Below are positions 32,450 through 42,203 of a DNA stretch of 64,000 nucleotides, piece by piece. Within the stretch, counting starts at the first letter, position 1; every line of letters starts with the position of its first letter. The stretch covers positions 124,001 to 188,000 of the forward strand of contig JANQBS010000051.1 in assembly GCA_033085395.1 (NCBI GenBank). The letters are read 5' to 3'. A model generated the notes under the pieces. That model was not told where the DNA came from, did no database searches, and was given only the letters and a program-made list of their open reading frames with translations. This stretch comes from Xanthoparmelia taractica (lineage: Eukaryota > Ascomycota > Lecanoromycetes > Lecanorales > Parmeliaceae). The position numbers and the translations under genes were made by a program.

Positions 32450-33676
32450 TTGCAGGCAGAATTTCTTCTTATCTTACAAACACAAAAACAATTTTCTCTG
32501 AACCGGCTCCAACTGTATCTGACCGAAGATGTTCATCGAGTGGTCCTTGCCAAAGCCCAAAGTGGCGTTTTGCTGCTCTCCATCTTGGCAATTTTGATAG
32601 TGTCCACCAGTTGTGTTTATTACCGGCCCTGCTAAATGTGAGGATGGGCTCGAAATCGCGAACCGGATCTCTAGTTTAGAGCCTCGGGTGCACGCTCTGA
32701 TAAGCTTGGCTTTCAAGGCCCGATTGATACTTGATTCAGCATACGAGAAAGTGAGTGGCACCAAGGATTCTTTCTCGAACTTGCTAATCAGGATCAGCTC
32801 AATGGCAGCGTACACACAATTGCTCGGGGATAGCTTGATTTGGTTGCGCTTCCATTAAAAACCATCCCCGAAAATATGATCAGCTCGAAGAGAGCTCATG
32901 TCTACAATTTGATTGGCCATTTCAATGGAACGAACGTTGTTACAGGGACAGACCTTTCTACCAAGCCATATAACAAAAATTGACGTCTACACTGCGCCGC
33001 CTACTGAAGCCCATGGAAGCCCGCATTGGGAAGGCAATTGAGCAAACCTTTCCAAAAGGAATTTGGGACTTGGAGCACAATCATGCTGATGGGTAAGATC
33101 CCTCATTCTATTAGTGTGACAACATCTCTGGTAGCCGTTGGTGCTCCGCTCTGCGATATTCAGGAATACGTTGGGTTGACTTCGGAGCACGGAAAGCATC
33201 GCAAGCAGCCCATTGAGACTAGCGCCCTAATACCAGACCGAGACTTGCACATAATTATTACTGCCACAGTGGTTTTGCGACTGATCCCACCATTTCTCCG
33301 GCCTCTGATCGTGTGGTTACTCCCGGCCAAATGGCGTCTGGAGCAAAGCTTCATTAGCATGGTAAGCTTCGTTGTGTCTGAAGCTCATTAGTGCTAGGAA
33401 CTAAAACCCCCTTAAAGCTTCTGACTTGCTCACATGGATGATTGAAGAGGCTCGAAATCAGCAAGAAATGATCCACATTTGCTCACCCTGCTTCAGGCCG
33501 TCATTACCGCGCTTGCTGTTCTTTGCGCTGAAAAGGCAGAGGGTCTCTCCTGGCAATTGCCTGAGCTCGCAAAATGGCCACCATGCCTTGGTGTCGCAGG
33601 AACTATAATGAAGACTATGACATGGAGGAAGAACTACCATGCTGCTCAGGCAGCTCAATTTCCGGTCTTCTGCTAA
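32450..33676 (+). pseudogene. Cytochrome P450, N-terminal half only, degenerate
   Basis: Scattered plus-strand frames match the first half of a fungal P450 of the ent-kaurene-oxidase-like type. They are a hydrophobic anchor (LLLSILAILIVSTS), TKIDVYTAPPTE near 32980, SVTTSLVAVGAPLC near 33110, LRLIPPFLRPLIVWLLPAKW near 33280, and LLTWMIEEARNQQ near 33425. Frames change repeatedly and stops intervene. I see no I-helix, ExxR or heme-binding segment before the next P450 begins near 33720, so this copy is truncated as well as mutated. Family is an inference from the order of short motifs. Confidence 0.55.
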
Positions 33677-33719
33677 CCGTAAAACCTAGATTTTGCAGAC
33701 TTTGGACGCAAAGCTGATG

Positions 33720-35427
33720 TGAAAAAGCGTTCACATCACAGATGTGTGGTGGTTGATGCTGTACAAGCTATTCATTCCGCTCTTCAAGCTGATGCCGCAG
33801 GCCTGGAAGAATCAATGGCTACCGTGAGTATCTTCTCCGTTGGCCACTCATATTCAAACTGTGGCTCAAGTCAGTCAGGATGGTCGAAATCTAGAATATC
33901 TGGAAGGCCGGTCATCAGCCCTTCGAAGAAGTGGGCAGTGATAACTTTGTACTGGCGACCCCAAATGGGAACATGCTTTGGACTTCTGACCCTTCGGTGG
34001 TAAGACAGCTCCTCATTCAGCACGACAAGTCCCTTGTTCCGGTAGAGATGATCAGATTTTATGATATTTGGGGGCCTACTGTGGGCTCGGTGGAGGGCGA
34101 AGGGTCGAAGAACCACCGCAGAGTGATCGCTTCTGCATTTACACCAGCTACCAACACTGCTGTATGGAAGGAAGCCATGGACCAGACTCAGGCGCTTGTG
34201 AACCATTGGATTGAAGATGGATCAATCATCCCCGTAGTCAGAGAATGGACTTCGAGATTGGCTCTCCATGTGATCTCTGGCGTATTTTTCCATAAGCCTC
34301 TCAAATGGGAGGGTAACACTCCCAATGCGACACCGTCAGCCCCGGGCACCGTGTCTCGTACGAAGAGGCACTTTTCACCGTTGTTGCGCGCTTAGGAACA
34401 ATCTTCATGACCCCACGTGCGATACTCGGTATGGTTCCGTTGCAGTTCTTCAGCGAAGCATACGTTGCGTTCACAGAATGGACAAAGTACATGCAAGAGC
34501 TTCGCGAGAGTGCTGTTTCCCAGATCGAAGAGGTCGCAGCTAAAAAGAACAAAAGCATTCTTGGTGAGGTCTTTCCATTTCGACGCGCAAATTTTACCGA
34601 TTCACTGATTCCATGTAGAATCTATCGTTGTTGCAGGAACGCCAGGGCCAACAAGACCAGAGGGTCGACCTTTACCTGAAAAGAGGGTCCTAGGCAACAT
34701 CTTTTTCGCCTTACTGGCCCGGCATGAAACAACGGGCAATAGTCTGGCCTTTACCTTGCTCCTGCTCGCAATCTATCCGGAGTATCAGAAAGATTTATAA
34801 GCAGAATTGGACCGTCAGCTAGGAGGACGCTTAAAGCAAGACTGGACCATCGAAAAGGACTATCCAGCACTACAGAAAGGCTACACCGGGGCGGTCCTAC
34901 AAGAAGTCTTGCGTCTGTACTGTGTCATTCAATTCATCATGAGGCAAACGGTCGCAGCCACGACCGTCGTTGACTCCAGTGGGATAACACATGTGATTCC
35001 GGAGAATAAACTCTGCCTGATCGACTTCACCGCCGCCTTTCAGAACCCCAAAACATGGCCCGAGCGCCAAATCTCAGCTGAGCGACGGCATGAGCTGCGT
35101 AACTCGCCCGCATACCACTTTGACCCTTCGAGATGGCTTGACGCCGGTAGCGATGACCTCAAAAGCGCGAAAAACAGCACATCAGTGTATTGGCCGTTCG
35201 GGCAGGGTCCACGCGCTTGTATTGGAAGGCAATTCGCGCAAGTGGAGATGACTGCCGTTCTGGCAACGCTTTTCATGGACCACTCCCTGGAGCTTGTGGT
35301 AGATGAGGAGACGACGCGAGCTTGCGGCAGCGGTCCGAAACGGGCGTGGGAGAAGACTCGGGATAGGGCGTTCAGGCCGCTTATTGGGAATGTTGAGTGT
35401 AACATAACTATATATCTGCTGAAGTAG
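33720..35427 (+). pseudogene. Cytochrome P450, nearly full length, disrupted
   Basis: Starts near a membrane-anchor-like LYKLFIPLFKLMP. It continues with GSDNFVLATPNGNMLW, SKNHRRVIASAF (C-helix), I-helix ALLARHETTGNS, EVLRL (ExxR), HFDPSRW (PERF region) and the heme loop FGQGPRACIGRQFA. Introns are plausible at about 33823-33879 and 34568-34617 (GTGAGG...GTAG). Two lesions are visible: a one-base frame change near 34312-34325 between KWEGN and the conserved GHRVSYEEALFTV, and TAA at 34798-34800 inside EYQKDL-AELDRQLGG, where Gln would be expected. The catalytic half downstream is otherwise intact, so inactivation looks recent. Confidence 0.82.
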
Positions 35428-35959
35428 TTGCCGATTAAGGTCGTGAATCGTACTGGTTAGGATATTTCGTTGGAAGGGCTGAAGGAGCTGATAATTAACG
35501 GCGAGGGGAATAATACGTTACCTGCCATTTCTCACTTCTGTAGAGCCTGGGCTCTCTCATTCTCAACTGGCTAGCACCTTCGCTCTTGATTTCACGTCAG
35601 TGACCTAATTCTAGGGGCCCATTTCGAACATTTTGCCAGAAATCACGTTTTACCTTCACAGCCTACTGCACGGTACCGATAGCCTAGTCGCAGAATAGAT
35701 TGGTAGTCAACTTCTGAAGGGTCTGCTTGGAGCAGATATGGATGGTAGTTTCCCAATTGATACCCTAACCCTAACGCCCGATACCCGCCTAAGCTAGCCC
35801 ATCTTCCTCTATTCTAGCGTCAAAATTCGGGATTGGCGTACCTCTTGCTGGTGGACATTATTCCATCCGCTCTTGGTTCGACGAATTTAATTCACGCTGT
35901 TCACACCTCAGAGACTAATAGTTTGTATTCCTGGACTCCAGAAGTTGTTGAATGCAAAC
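35428..35959. other. Boundary region between accessory block and GDI1
   Basis: No gene. Contains a short telomere-like CCCTAA repeat at 35762-35775 and the presumed GDI promoter. Confidence 0.5.
35762..35775 (+). repeat. Short interstitial telomere-like repeat
   Basis: ACCCTAACCCTAAC, just over two units of the CCCTAA telomere motif, between the P450 remnant and GDI1. Too short to prove a telomeric origin. Confidence 0.6.
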
Positions 35960-37730
35960 ATGGATGAGGTTGCCCCAGAATATGACGTGGTTGTGCTTGG
36001 AACAGGTCAAAGGGGTCCCACCTAAGCAGCAGACGTAGTGTGCTAATAGAATACCAGGCTTGACAGAATGTGTGCTTTCGGGGTATGTCCGAGGCTTCGT
36101 GCGTAGCTCATAGCTGCTACTGACTCAATTCTACAGTGTCATGAGCGTAAAGGGAAAGAAAGTACTACACATTGATAGGAATGACCACTATGGCGGGTAC
36201 GTTACCTTTTGTACTTCTCTAGAGACGATTACTGATCAAAATAGTGAATCTGCCTCCTTAAATATCGAAGCTGTACGTATGACAACGGACTACTGCATTT
36301 ACCATTTTCTAAGGCGCAACAGCTTTTCAAGAGATACGGCAATTATAGCAAAGGCGAGGAACCATGGAAGAAATATGGTCGCGTAAACGACTGGAACGTG
36401 GATTTGGTACCGAAGCTTCTCATGTCAAACGGCGAATTGACGAACATCCTGGTCTCGACGGACGTCACTAGATACCTTGAGTTCAAGCAGATCGCGGGGA
36501 GCTATGTTCAGCAAGGAAGTGGTACAAGAGCGACGGTGGCGAAGGTTCCATCGGATGCAGGCGAGGCGTTGCGGTCACCCTTAATGGGTCTCTTCGAGAA
36601 GAGGAGGGCAAAAAAATTTCTCGAGTGGGTTGGGGCCTTCAAGGAGGACGATCCGTCAACCTATGGAGGTAGGGCGAAATGCTACCAGCCAGTGAAGGAA
36701 AACTTCCGTTGACAAAACTATAGGCCTCGACCTAAATCGGTGTACGATGAAGGAAGTTTACGACAAGTTCGGTCTAGAAGCAACTACTCGCGACTTCATT
36801 GGCCACTCAATGGCTCTGTACCAGACTGATGAATACATCAACCAGAAAGGTGCTGCGAAAGAGACTGTCGTCAGAATCCGACTCTATGTCAATTCAATGG
36901 CACGCTATGGGAAATCTCCTTACATTTACCCTCTCTACGGTCTCGGCGAGCTGCCGCAAGGCTTCGCACGTCTGTCAGCCATTTACGGTGGAACTTACAT
37001 GCTGAATACGAACATTGACGAGATCGAATATGAGAATGGAAAAGTGTCAGGTATCAAAGCAACGATGCGCGAAAGAAGCGAGGACAGCGAAGGCATGAAG
37101 TTCTCAACAAAAACCAAAAAGATCATTGCGGACCCATCGTACTTCCCTGGAAAGGTCCAGGTTGTCGCACACTTACTTAAAGCCATCTGCATCCTCACGC
37201 ATCCCGTAGCACACACGGATAACAGCGACTCTGCTCAATTGATCATACCTCAATCGCAGGTCGGCCGAAGAAACGGTACCCTCAAGTCGAGAGATTTGTC
37301 GTTCTCATACTTAGCTAACGTCTCCAGATATCTATATTGCCATTGTTTCTTCTGCCCACAACGTTTGTCCTAAAGGCTACTACATCGCCATTGTCTCCAC
37401 GATTGCTGAAGGCTCCAGTAACCATCACCTTGAGCTACAACCCGGCTTCGACAGACTTGGAAAGATCGAGGAGAAATTTATGGGCCCGCCAATACCTCTT
37501 TACGAGCCACTAGAAAGTGGGAGGAATGACAACATCTTCATCTCGAAGAGTTACGATGCTACCAGTCACTTTGAGACTACGACTGGTATGCTATCCTGTC
37601 GCTCTTTAGAGGGCCGCTTAAGCTGATTGATACCATAGACGATGTGAGAGATATCTACCGCCGGGCTGAGCAGGAGGAGCTCGTCGTCGAAGGGCTGAGG
37701 GAGGGTGATAATCTGGTTGGGCAGGAATAG
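35960..37730 (+). CDS. GDI1: Rab GDP-dissociation inhibitor
   Basis: Eight proposed exons (35960-36005, 36058-36082, 36137-36196, 36245-36272, 36323-36668, 36724-37275, 37328-37585, 37639-37730) give 468 aa with no frame conflict. GDI extracts prenylated Rab GTPases in the GDP state from membranes and recycles them, so it is essential for vesicle transport. The N-terminal dinucleotide-binding-like segment YDVVVLGTGLTECVLSG is interrupted by the first two introns. Then follow KVLHIDRNDHYGG, NDWNVDLVPKLLMSNGEL, RYLEFKQIAGSYVQQ, GDI signature YPLYGLGELPQGFARLSAIY, and CPKGYYIAIVST near the end. Very high conservation suggests a functional gene. Exon 2 (25 nt) and exon 4 (28 nt) are very short. 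Confidence 0.95.
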
Positions 37731-38430
37731 AGAATAAATGGGTTCGCAAGAATGTAACGTCTGCACACGTCCCGTTCAGGAAACTTAGATGTACTTGCAG
37801 ATCAGCATCTGGGCCTCAGTCTTGGTCACAATCTGAAGAACCTTCTGCTAGCATGGAGACAGATTGGAGGTTCCCTTTCTGGTCCAAATGATATTGGCCT
37901 GTCTACCTACACTCATCCACTTTTGCTCTCACCGTTCAACCTTTGACCGCCAACCCATGTCCATATCTAAGATTTTATTCTCCATTGTCTTTCTTGTGGC
38001 TTCATGCTAACCATACATTTTCTTTCGCCTCAGTCAAGTCATCAGCCTTGATGCTTATGGTATGTTCACATCACGTCACTCATCGTTAAGTCGCGCCAAT
38101 AACCTTCCCCTACAGGAGGTCCACCTTCCTCCTTCTACACTCCAATTCCGTGAGCTCAAAGACTCCTGCCAGTCTCTGAAACCTTCGGCCAGTGTTTAAT
38201 ACGATCCAGAGCTCATCCAAGGGCTTAGAAAGCAAGAAAGCTTGCGTCAGTGATCTCAATCCACCAATCATCTCTTTCATACCAACGGCTGAAGCTTTAA
38301 ACAGGTCGGCCATCAGAGTCTTTCGGCTTTATTGCTCGAACCAACGTCCTCACTGACTGCCGCTTTTCATTTATTTCCTTCAGAAGTTCAGCACGGATCT
38401 AAGCTCGAAAGCGCCGCGACGCGAGCAAAA
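37731..38430. other. Intergenic region between GDI1 and the BTB gene
   Basis: No supported gene. A 67-codon minus-strand ORF at 38313-38110 lacks any recognisable motif. Confidence 0.5.
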
Positions 38431-39210
38431 ATGGCAGGCGCTTCTATCTCAGGGTAACGTCGCCTTGTAATATATATTCCCATCAAGGCTAACAGAACTG
38501 GAAAGCTGCTTGACTGGCGAAACGATCAAGCTCTATGTTGGACCAAAAGGCAAACAGTACAGCGTCCATGTAACCCTTCTACCGAATATGAATGGTTCCG
38601 CAAGAAAATATTCCCTTACGGCGACAATAGCGCGAGCCGATACTCCATCAGTCTCGTTAAGGAGGACCCCGAAGCCTTTGAGCTTCTGCTTATTTGGCTT
38701 TACCGGAAGACTCTCAAAGCCATTTCCACCACTGAGGAGGAGGTCGCTCAGCGAGAGGCGGCCCTATACATTAGCTTGTACCTCAGAGCATGTGACTGGA
38801 AAATCCTCGAGTTGCAGGACGCGCTTATAGACGAGCTGAGACTTCGAAAAACCTGTGAATATGGATTCTTCCCACGAAAGCTCATCAAGAAAATCTACGA
38901 GAGCACAGAGTCGCCCTCACCGCTCCGCTCTTACATTGTCGACAGTTTCCTCCACAAGGGCATTAAATGGAATGAAGGCGCAAGACTTACAGACCCGGTC
39001 ACTGCCAGTCTCTTTCTAACCCGTAAGCGTGCGCTCAAAAACCAACTGGACGCTGGCAACCAGGACTTCGTGCTCGATTGCTACGAAGCTCTGTTCCAGC
39101 TCTGCGCGAGATCGAAGATCCGTGACCCAGATCGCAGGACCGGTTGTGTCTATCACAGGCATGTGGAGGCGGGAAAATGCCCGGCGTTGGAGGGAAAGCG
39201 CCCGTCGTGA
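38431..39210 (+). CDS. BTB/POZ-domain protein with shifted frames
   Basis: Exons 38431-38453 and 38496-39210 give an open 245-aa frame. BTB proteins act as dimerising adaptors, often for Cullin-3 ubiquitin ligases. The frame contains EDPEAFELLLIWLYRKTLKA and LYISLYLRACDWKILELQD, typical of the fungal BTB family. The expected first BTB strand (LTGETIKLYVGPKGKQYSVH, then VTLL) lies at about 38510-38587 in the neighbouring frame. Two compensating single-base shifts, near 38508 and 38587, would restore a continuous domain. As spliced here the protein carries about 27 unrelated residues at that place. It may be a recently damaged copy, or there may be sequence errors. The C-terminus after CARSKIRDP also looks atypical. 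Confidence 0.6.
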
Positions 39211-40487
39211 GCGGGGAAGGGCGAGAAGGCATGGGAGACTCGCGGGATATTGGAGTGAGGTATTGATTGCGGATATGGTGGCAGGACTTGAAGCAACTAA
39301 TCTGAGGGCACGCGTTCGTGCGTTCGAGAAGCATCCTCATTTACTCGAGGGCGACAACGGCTAAGCTTTGGCTCCCTCCATAAGAGATGCAGGGCTCGGT
39401 GCCGACATGGTTTTTTGATCTGGCATACTCTACTCATAAAGCTTGTTCCTTTCTTCTCATGCCTGCTCCCTTCCTCCCTAAGCAAGATTAGTAGCTTGCA
39501 TGCTACACCAGCGAACGAAGACTCTTGCGCTTTGGCAAAAGCGTGGCACGTTGTTAGTTCTCCTGATACAATAATAGATGGAAAAATCGGTCGGTTTCGT
39601 TCCTTCAGGCCTAACGAACGGAAGTATATACCTTACCTCATGTAGCTATCTCTTACATCTTCCACAGCGACAACAATCAAAGCCCGGTCTACGTACTCGT
39701 ACGATGGCGCTATCTATAACATCCATCTTTGATAGCCCATAATCTGGATTGCGCAAACCCGCGATCTATCTATCTGGCTACCTGTCTGTCTATCTCACTT
39801 GCCTATGCCCATACCATCTATATCATGGCATATGGATACGCTCTCCTCTATCCTCTATCCCCTATCCTTTCCCTTTCTCCTCTTTGCTCCCACACACAAC
39901 TTCCACGCCTCTCAACGGCTCGGTTGTAATCGTGTACGTTTGGCACCAGGGCAACTTGGCAGCTATGTTAGGTTATGTTTGGTTGGGTAGATAGGTAGAT
40001 AGATAGATAGATAGATGGTATTCGGAAGGAGGGAGGGAGGGAGAGACGGAGTGGGTTTATTATGTGCTGCGAGGTCATGTGTGTGTGTGAAAAGGGGATT
40101 GCCGAGTGTTGGGATTAGTCAGTCAATTAGTTGGTTGGGAATGCTGTTTGCGGTGGCGTGGTTGTTTCAACGGCGGCACGTAGGAGTTAAACAGCTAGGT
40201 TCTGCTTGATAGGACACAAATGGGTCGTTTTTGGTATTCGGAAAGAGAAGAGGAAAATGCTTGAGTAAGTTGATTGGGTTGAGTAGAGTAGAGTAGACTA
40301 ATGAGAGCTGTGCACTTCTATCAGAAAGATGGATGTGACTATGGTATGGTACAATGCCGCTGCTGTAAAACGCCCGCCTTCGTGGGGTATCTCTGATGCT
40401 ATGCTATGCTCTGAGAAAAACAAAAAAAGAAAAGAAAAGAAAATGAACGGGCTGATCCTTCGTGCTGATGGAAAAGCACACAGGCAA
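39211..40487. other. Intergenic region with microsatellites
   Basis: 3' flank of the BTB and MOB genes. It contains (TCTA/GATA)n at about 39988-40017 and a (GGGA)n run at 40026-40043. Antisense ORFs at its right end are shadows of the MOB gene's low-complexity C-terminus. Confidence 0.6.
39988..40043. repeat. (GATA)n and (GGGA)n microsatellites
   Basis: About seven GATA-like units with one GGTA variant, followed after ten bases by GGGAGGGAGGGAGA. Confidence 0.85.
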
Positions 40488-42122
40488 CTATGCCTCGGTC
40501 CCTGCCTCGTTCTCCATATCACGGTGGATGGCTGTGACGACGGAGGCGGTGTCATCCTCATCGCCTGCCCCTTTCCCCGTCTCGTCTCCACCCTCATCCT
40601 TCTTCGCCTTCTTCTCCTCAGTTGCAGGACCCACTCCCCCCTGGACAGTCGGCTCGTTCCCAGTCGTTCCCGTCGAATCATCCTTCTTCTCCGCTGCGTT
40701 TGAGATCTGAGCTAGAGGTCCGCCCTTCTCTTTGACAGGCGACTCGGACTCGTCTTCCTCTCCTTCAGCAATGGTACCGACAGCCGAACCAACGGACGGT
40801 GTATGCTTGTGACGTCTCGTGGTCGCGCCCGCAACCTGAAGCCCACTAGCGTCCTCTTCACCCTCATCATCGCCTGTCTTCTTCATCACAACTTTCTCTT
40901 GACGATGGTGCTCCACCTCCGCTTTGGACGGCAAGCCCTCGGCCTCGGGTGGGATCGTGTAGTTGTCTTCTTGGATGAGCCCGTAGACGTCACAGACGGT
41001 CTTGAATAGCGTGTAGATTCCTCCACTCCCCTCGACGGGCCAGAACACGCCCTCGCGATGTTGGAACCATGCGTGTGCGAAGATGCGGTAGACGCGCCTC
41101 ATGACGTTGGTGATGTTGCGTACGGCGGTCTGATGGCCGGGACTGTCTTGCGGGCCGAGCGTCATGCGGCTGGGGAAAAGCTTGACGGAGGTGAGGATGT
41201 CGCCAGCCCAGTCGAGAGTGTGGATGCAGTAGTCGACCGCGCAGCAAGCTTTGGGTGTCTCGTGTACGGCGCACAGGTACTGCCATTCTGAGGCTCGCAT
41301 TTCAGGGCATGAGGCTGCTGAGCAGGCTGGTTCGATCTTGGTTAGGAGTGCGACGAGGAGGTCGTTGGCGTGCTGGGTCAGAAAGCGAGTGAGCTCATAA
41401 AGCCAAAGTGAGCGGTCGATGTTGGCAGGTGGGGTGGCGATGAGCATGGCCGTCTCATGTGTGAGGGGCACAGTTGCTGTAGGATCAGTTGTGGAACGGG
41501 TGTGCTCGTAGTGCAGGGCTTTCAGATGCTCTTGAAGCTGGAAGGGTGAGTCGAGCTGTGTATTGATCAGATGAGTGATTCCGGACGGGGTTACGCTGAA
41601 GATGACGGCAGGTGGGCCTACTTGGTGGAGGGGGACCACAGGGGGACCGGATGCCATGTCCGCCGCCTTCGTCCCCGGGCGGATCCTCCTCGTTGCTCCC
41701 TGGTCGAGGTTCGCAGAATCGTCAGCTTCTGCAATGATGGGTCCGGGTTCACCAGCCATTCCAGGCGACTGTGGTCCAGCGATCTGGACTTCGGGTGCGG
41801 GTGGGGGGCTATAAGCTCGTGGTGAGCTGGAAGGTGAAGGAGGAGCAGCAACCATCTTGCCGGTTCTTGTGTCAAAGAGACGTTTTTTTATATGTTTTTG
41901 ATAGTGTTTGCGTGGTGTAGTGACTGGAGAGATTGAGAGTGTTTGTAGACACTCCCCTGAGCAGTCAGTCGTTGGCTTGCTACACCAAACGCATGTTGGT
42001 GTGTGTTCAGAGGAAGCCTCAGTCGCATGTTCCTCGTTAGCGTGATGATCGACAGAGTCCTGGACTTGACCAGTCGGCAGAATCTCGGGCACGGAGGCTC
42101 CCGCCTTGGCATCAGAGGCCAT
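40488..42122 (-). CDS. MOB/phocein-family protein (STRIPAK MOB3-like)
   Basis: Single-exon, 544 aa from the ATG at 42122 (MASDAKAGASVPEIL). MOB proteins are kinase co-activators; the phocein branch is a subunit of the STRIPAK phosphatase complex, which in filamentous ascomycetes controls cell fusion and fruiting. The MOB fold runs from about residue 215 to 390. It shows LYELTRFLTQHANDLL, the Cys ligands in EPACSAASCPEM, EWQYLCAVHETPKACCAVDY, and the distal His pair in RIFAHAWFQHREGVFWPVEG. The first 170 residues form an extension with four Cys (CVWCSKPTTDCSGEC) followed by a Ser/Pro-rich stretch. The C-terminus is an acidic Glu/Asp/Lys-rich tail. It is divergently arranged with the CobW-like gene. 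Confidence 0.87.
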   Translation of the reverse strand: MASDAKAGASVPEILPTGQVQDSVDHHANEEHATEASSEHTPTCVWCSKPTTDCSGECLQTLSISPVTTPRKHYQKHIKKRLFDTRTGKMVAAPPSPSSSPRAYSPPPAPEVQIAGPQSPGMAGEPGPIIAEADDSANLDQGATRRIRPGTKAADMASGPPVVPLHQVGPPAVIFSVTPSGITHLINTQLDSPFQLQEHLKALHYEHTRSTTDPTATVPLTHETAMLIATPPANIDRSLWLYELTRFLTQHANDLLVALLTKIEPACSAASCPEMRASEWQYLCAVHETPKACCAVDYCIHTLDWAGDILTSVKLFPSRMTLGPQDSPGHQTAVRNITNVMRRVYRIFAHAWFQHREGVFWPVEGSGGIYTLFKTVCDVYGLIQEDNYTIPPEAEGLPSKAEVEHHRQEKVVMKKTGDDEGEEDASGLQVAGATTRRHKHTPSVGSAVGTIAEGEEDESESPVKEKGGPLAQISNAAEKKDDSTGTTGNEPTVQGGVGPATEEKKAKKDEGGDETGKGAGDEDDTASVVTAIHRDMENEAGTEA

Positions 42123-42203
42123 TAGTAGGGTGAGCAAATGTTCTTTGTTGGATTGTGGTTAACAAAAAGGGAGCAATAAGAGCGATAGATTTTGTTTTGG
42201 AAA
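42123..42203. promoter_or_regulatory. 81-bp divergent promoter between MOB and CobW-like genes
   Basis: The only sequence between the two start codons, 42122 (minus) and 42204 (plus), so the 5' UTRs and core promoters of both genes must fit here or overlap the genes. No clear TATA box. Confidence 0.5.

Noticed and set aside
39988..40043. GATA repeats as a regulatory cluster for GATA factors
   Set aside because: Simple microsatellite slippage explains it, and it lies in a 3'-3' intergenic region.
40329..40710. Plus-strand ORFs rich in Ser and Leu
   Set aside because: Antisense shadows of the low-complexity acidic tail of the MOB protein.
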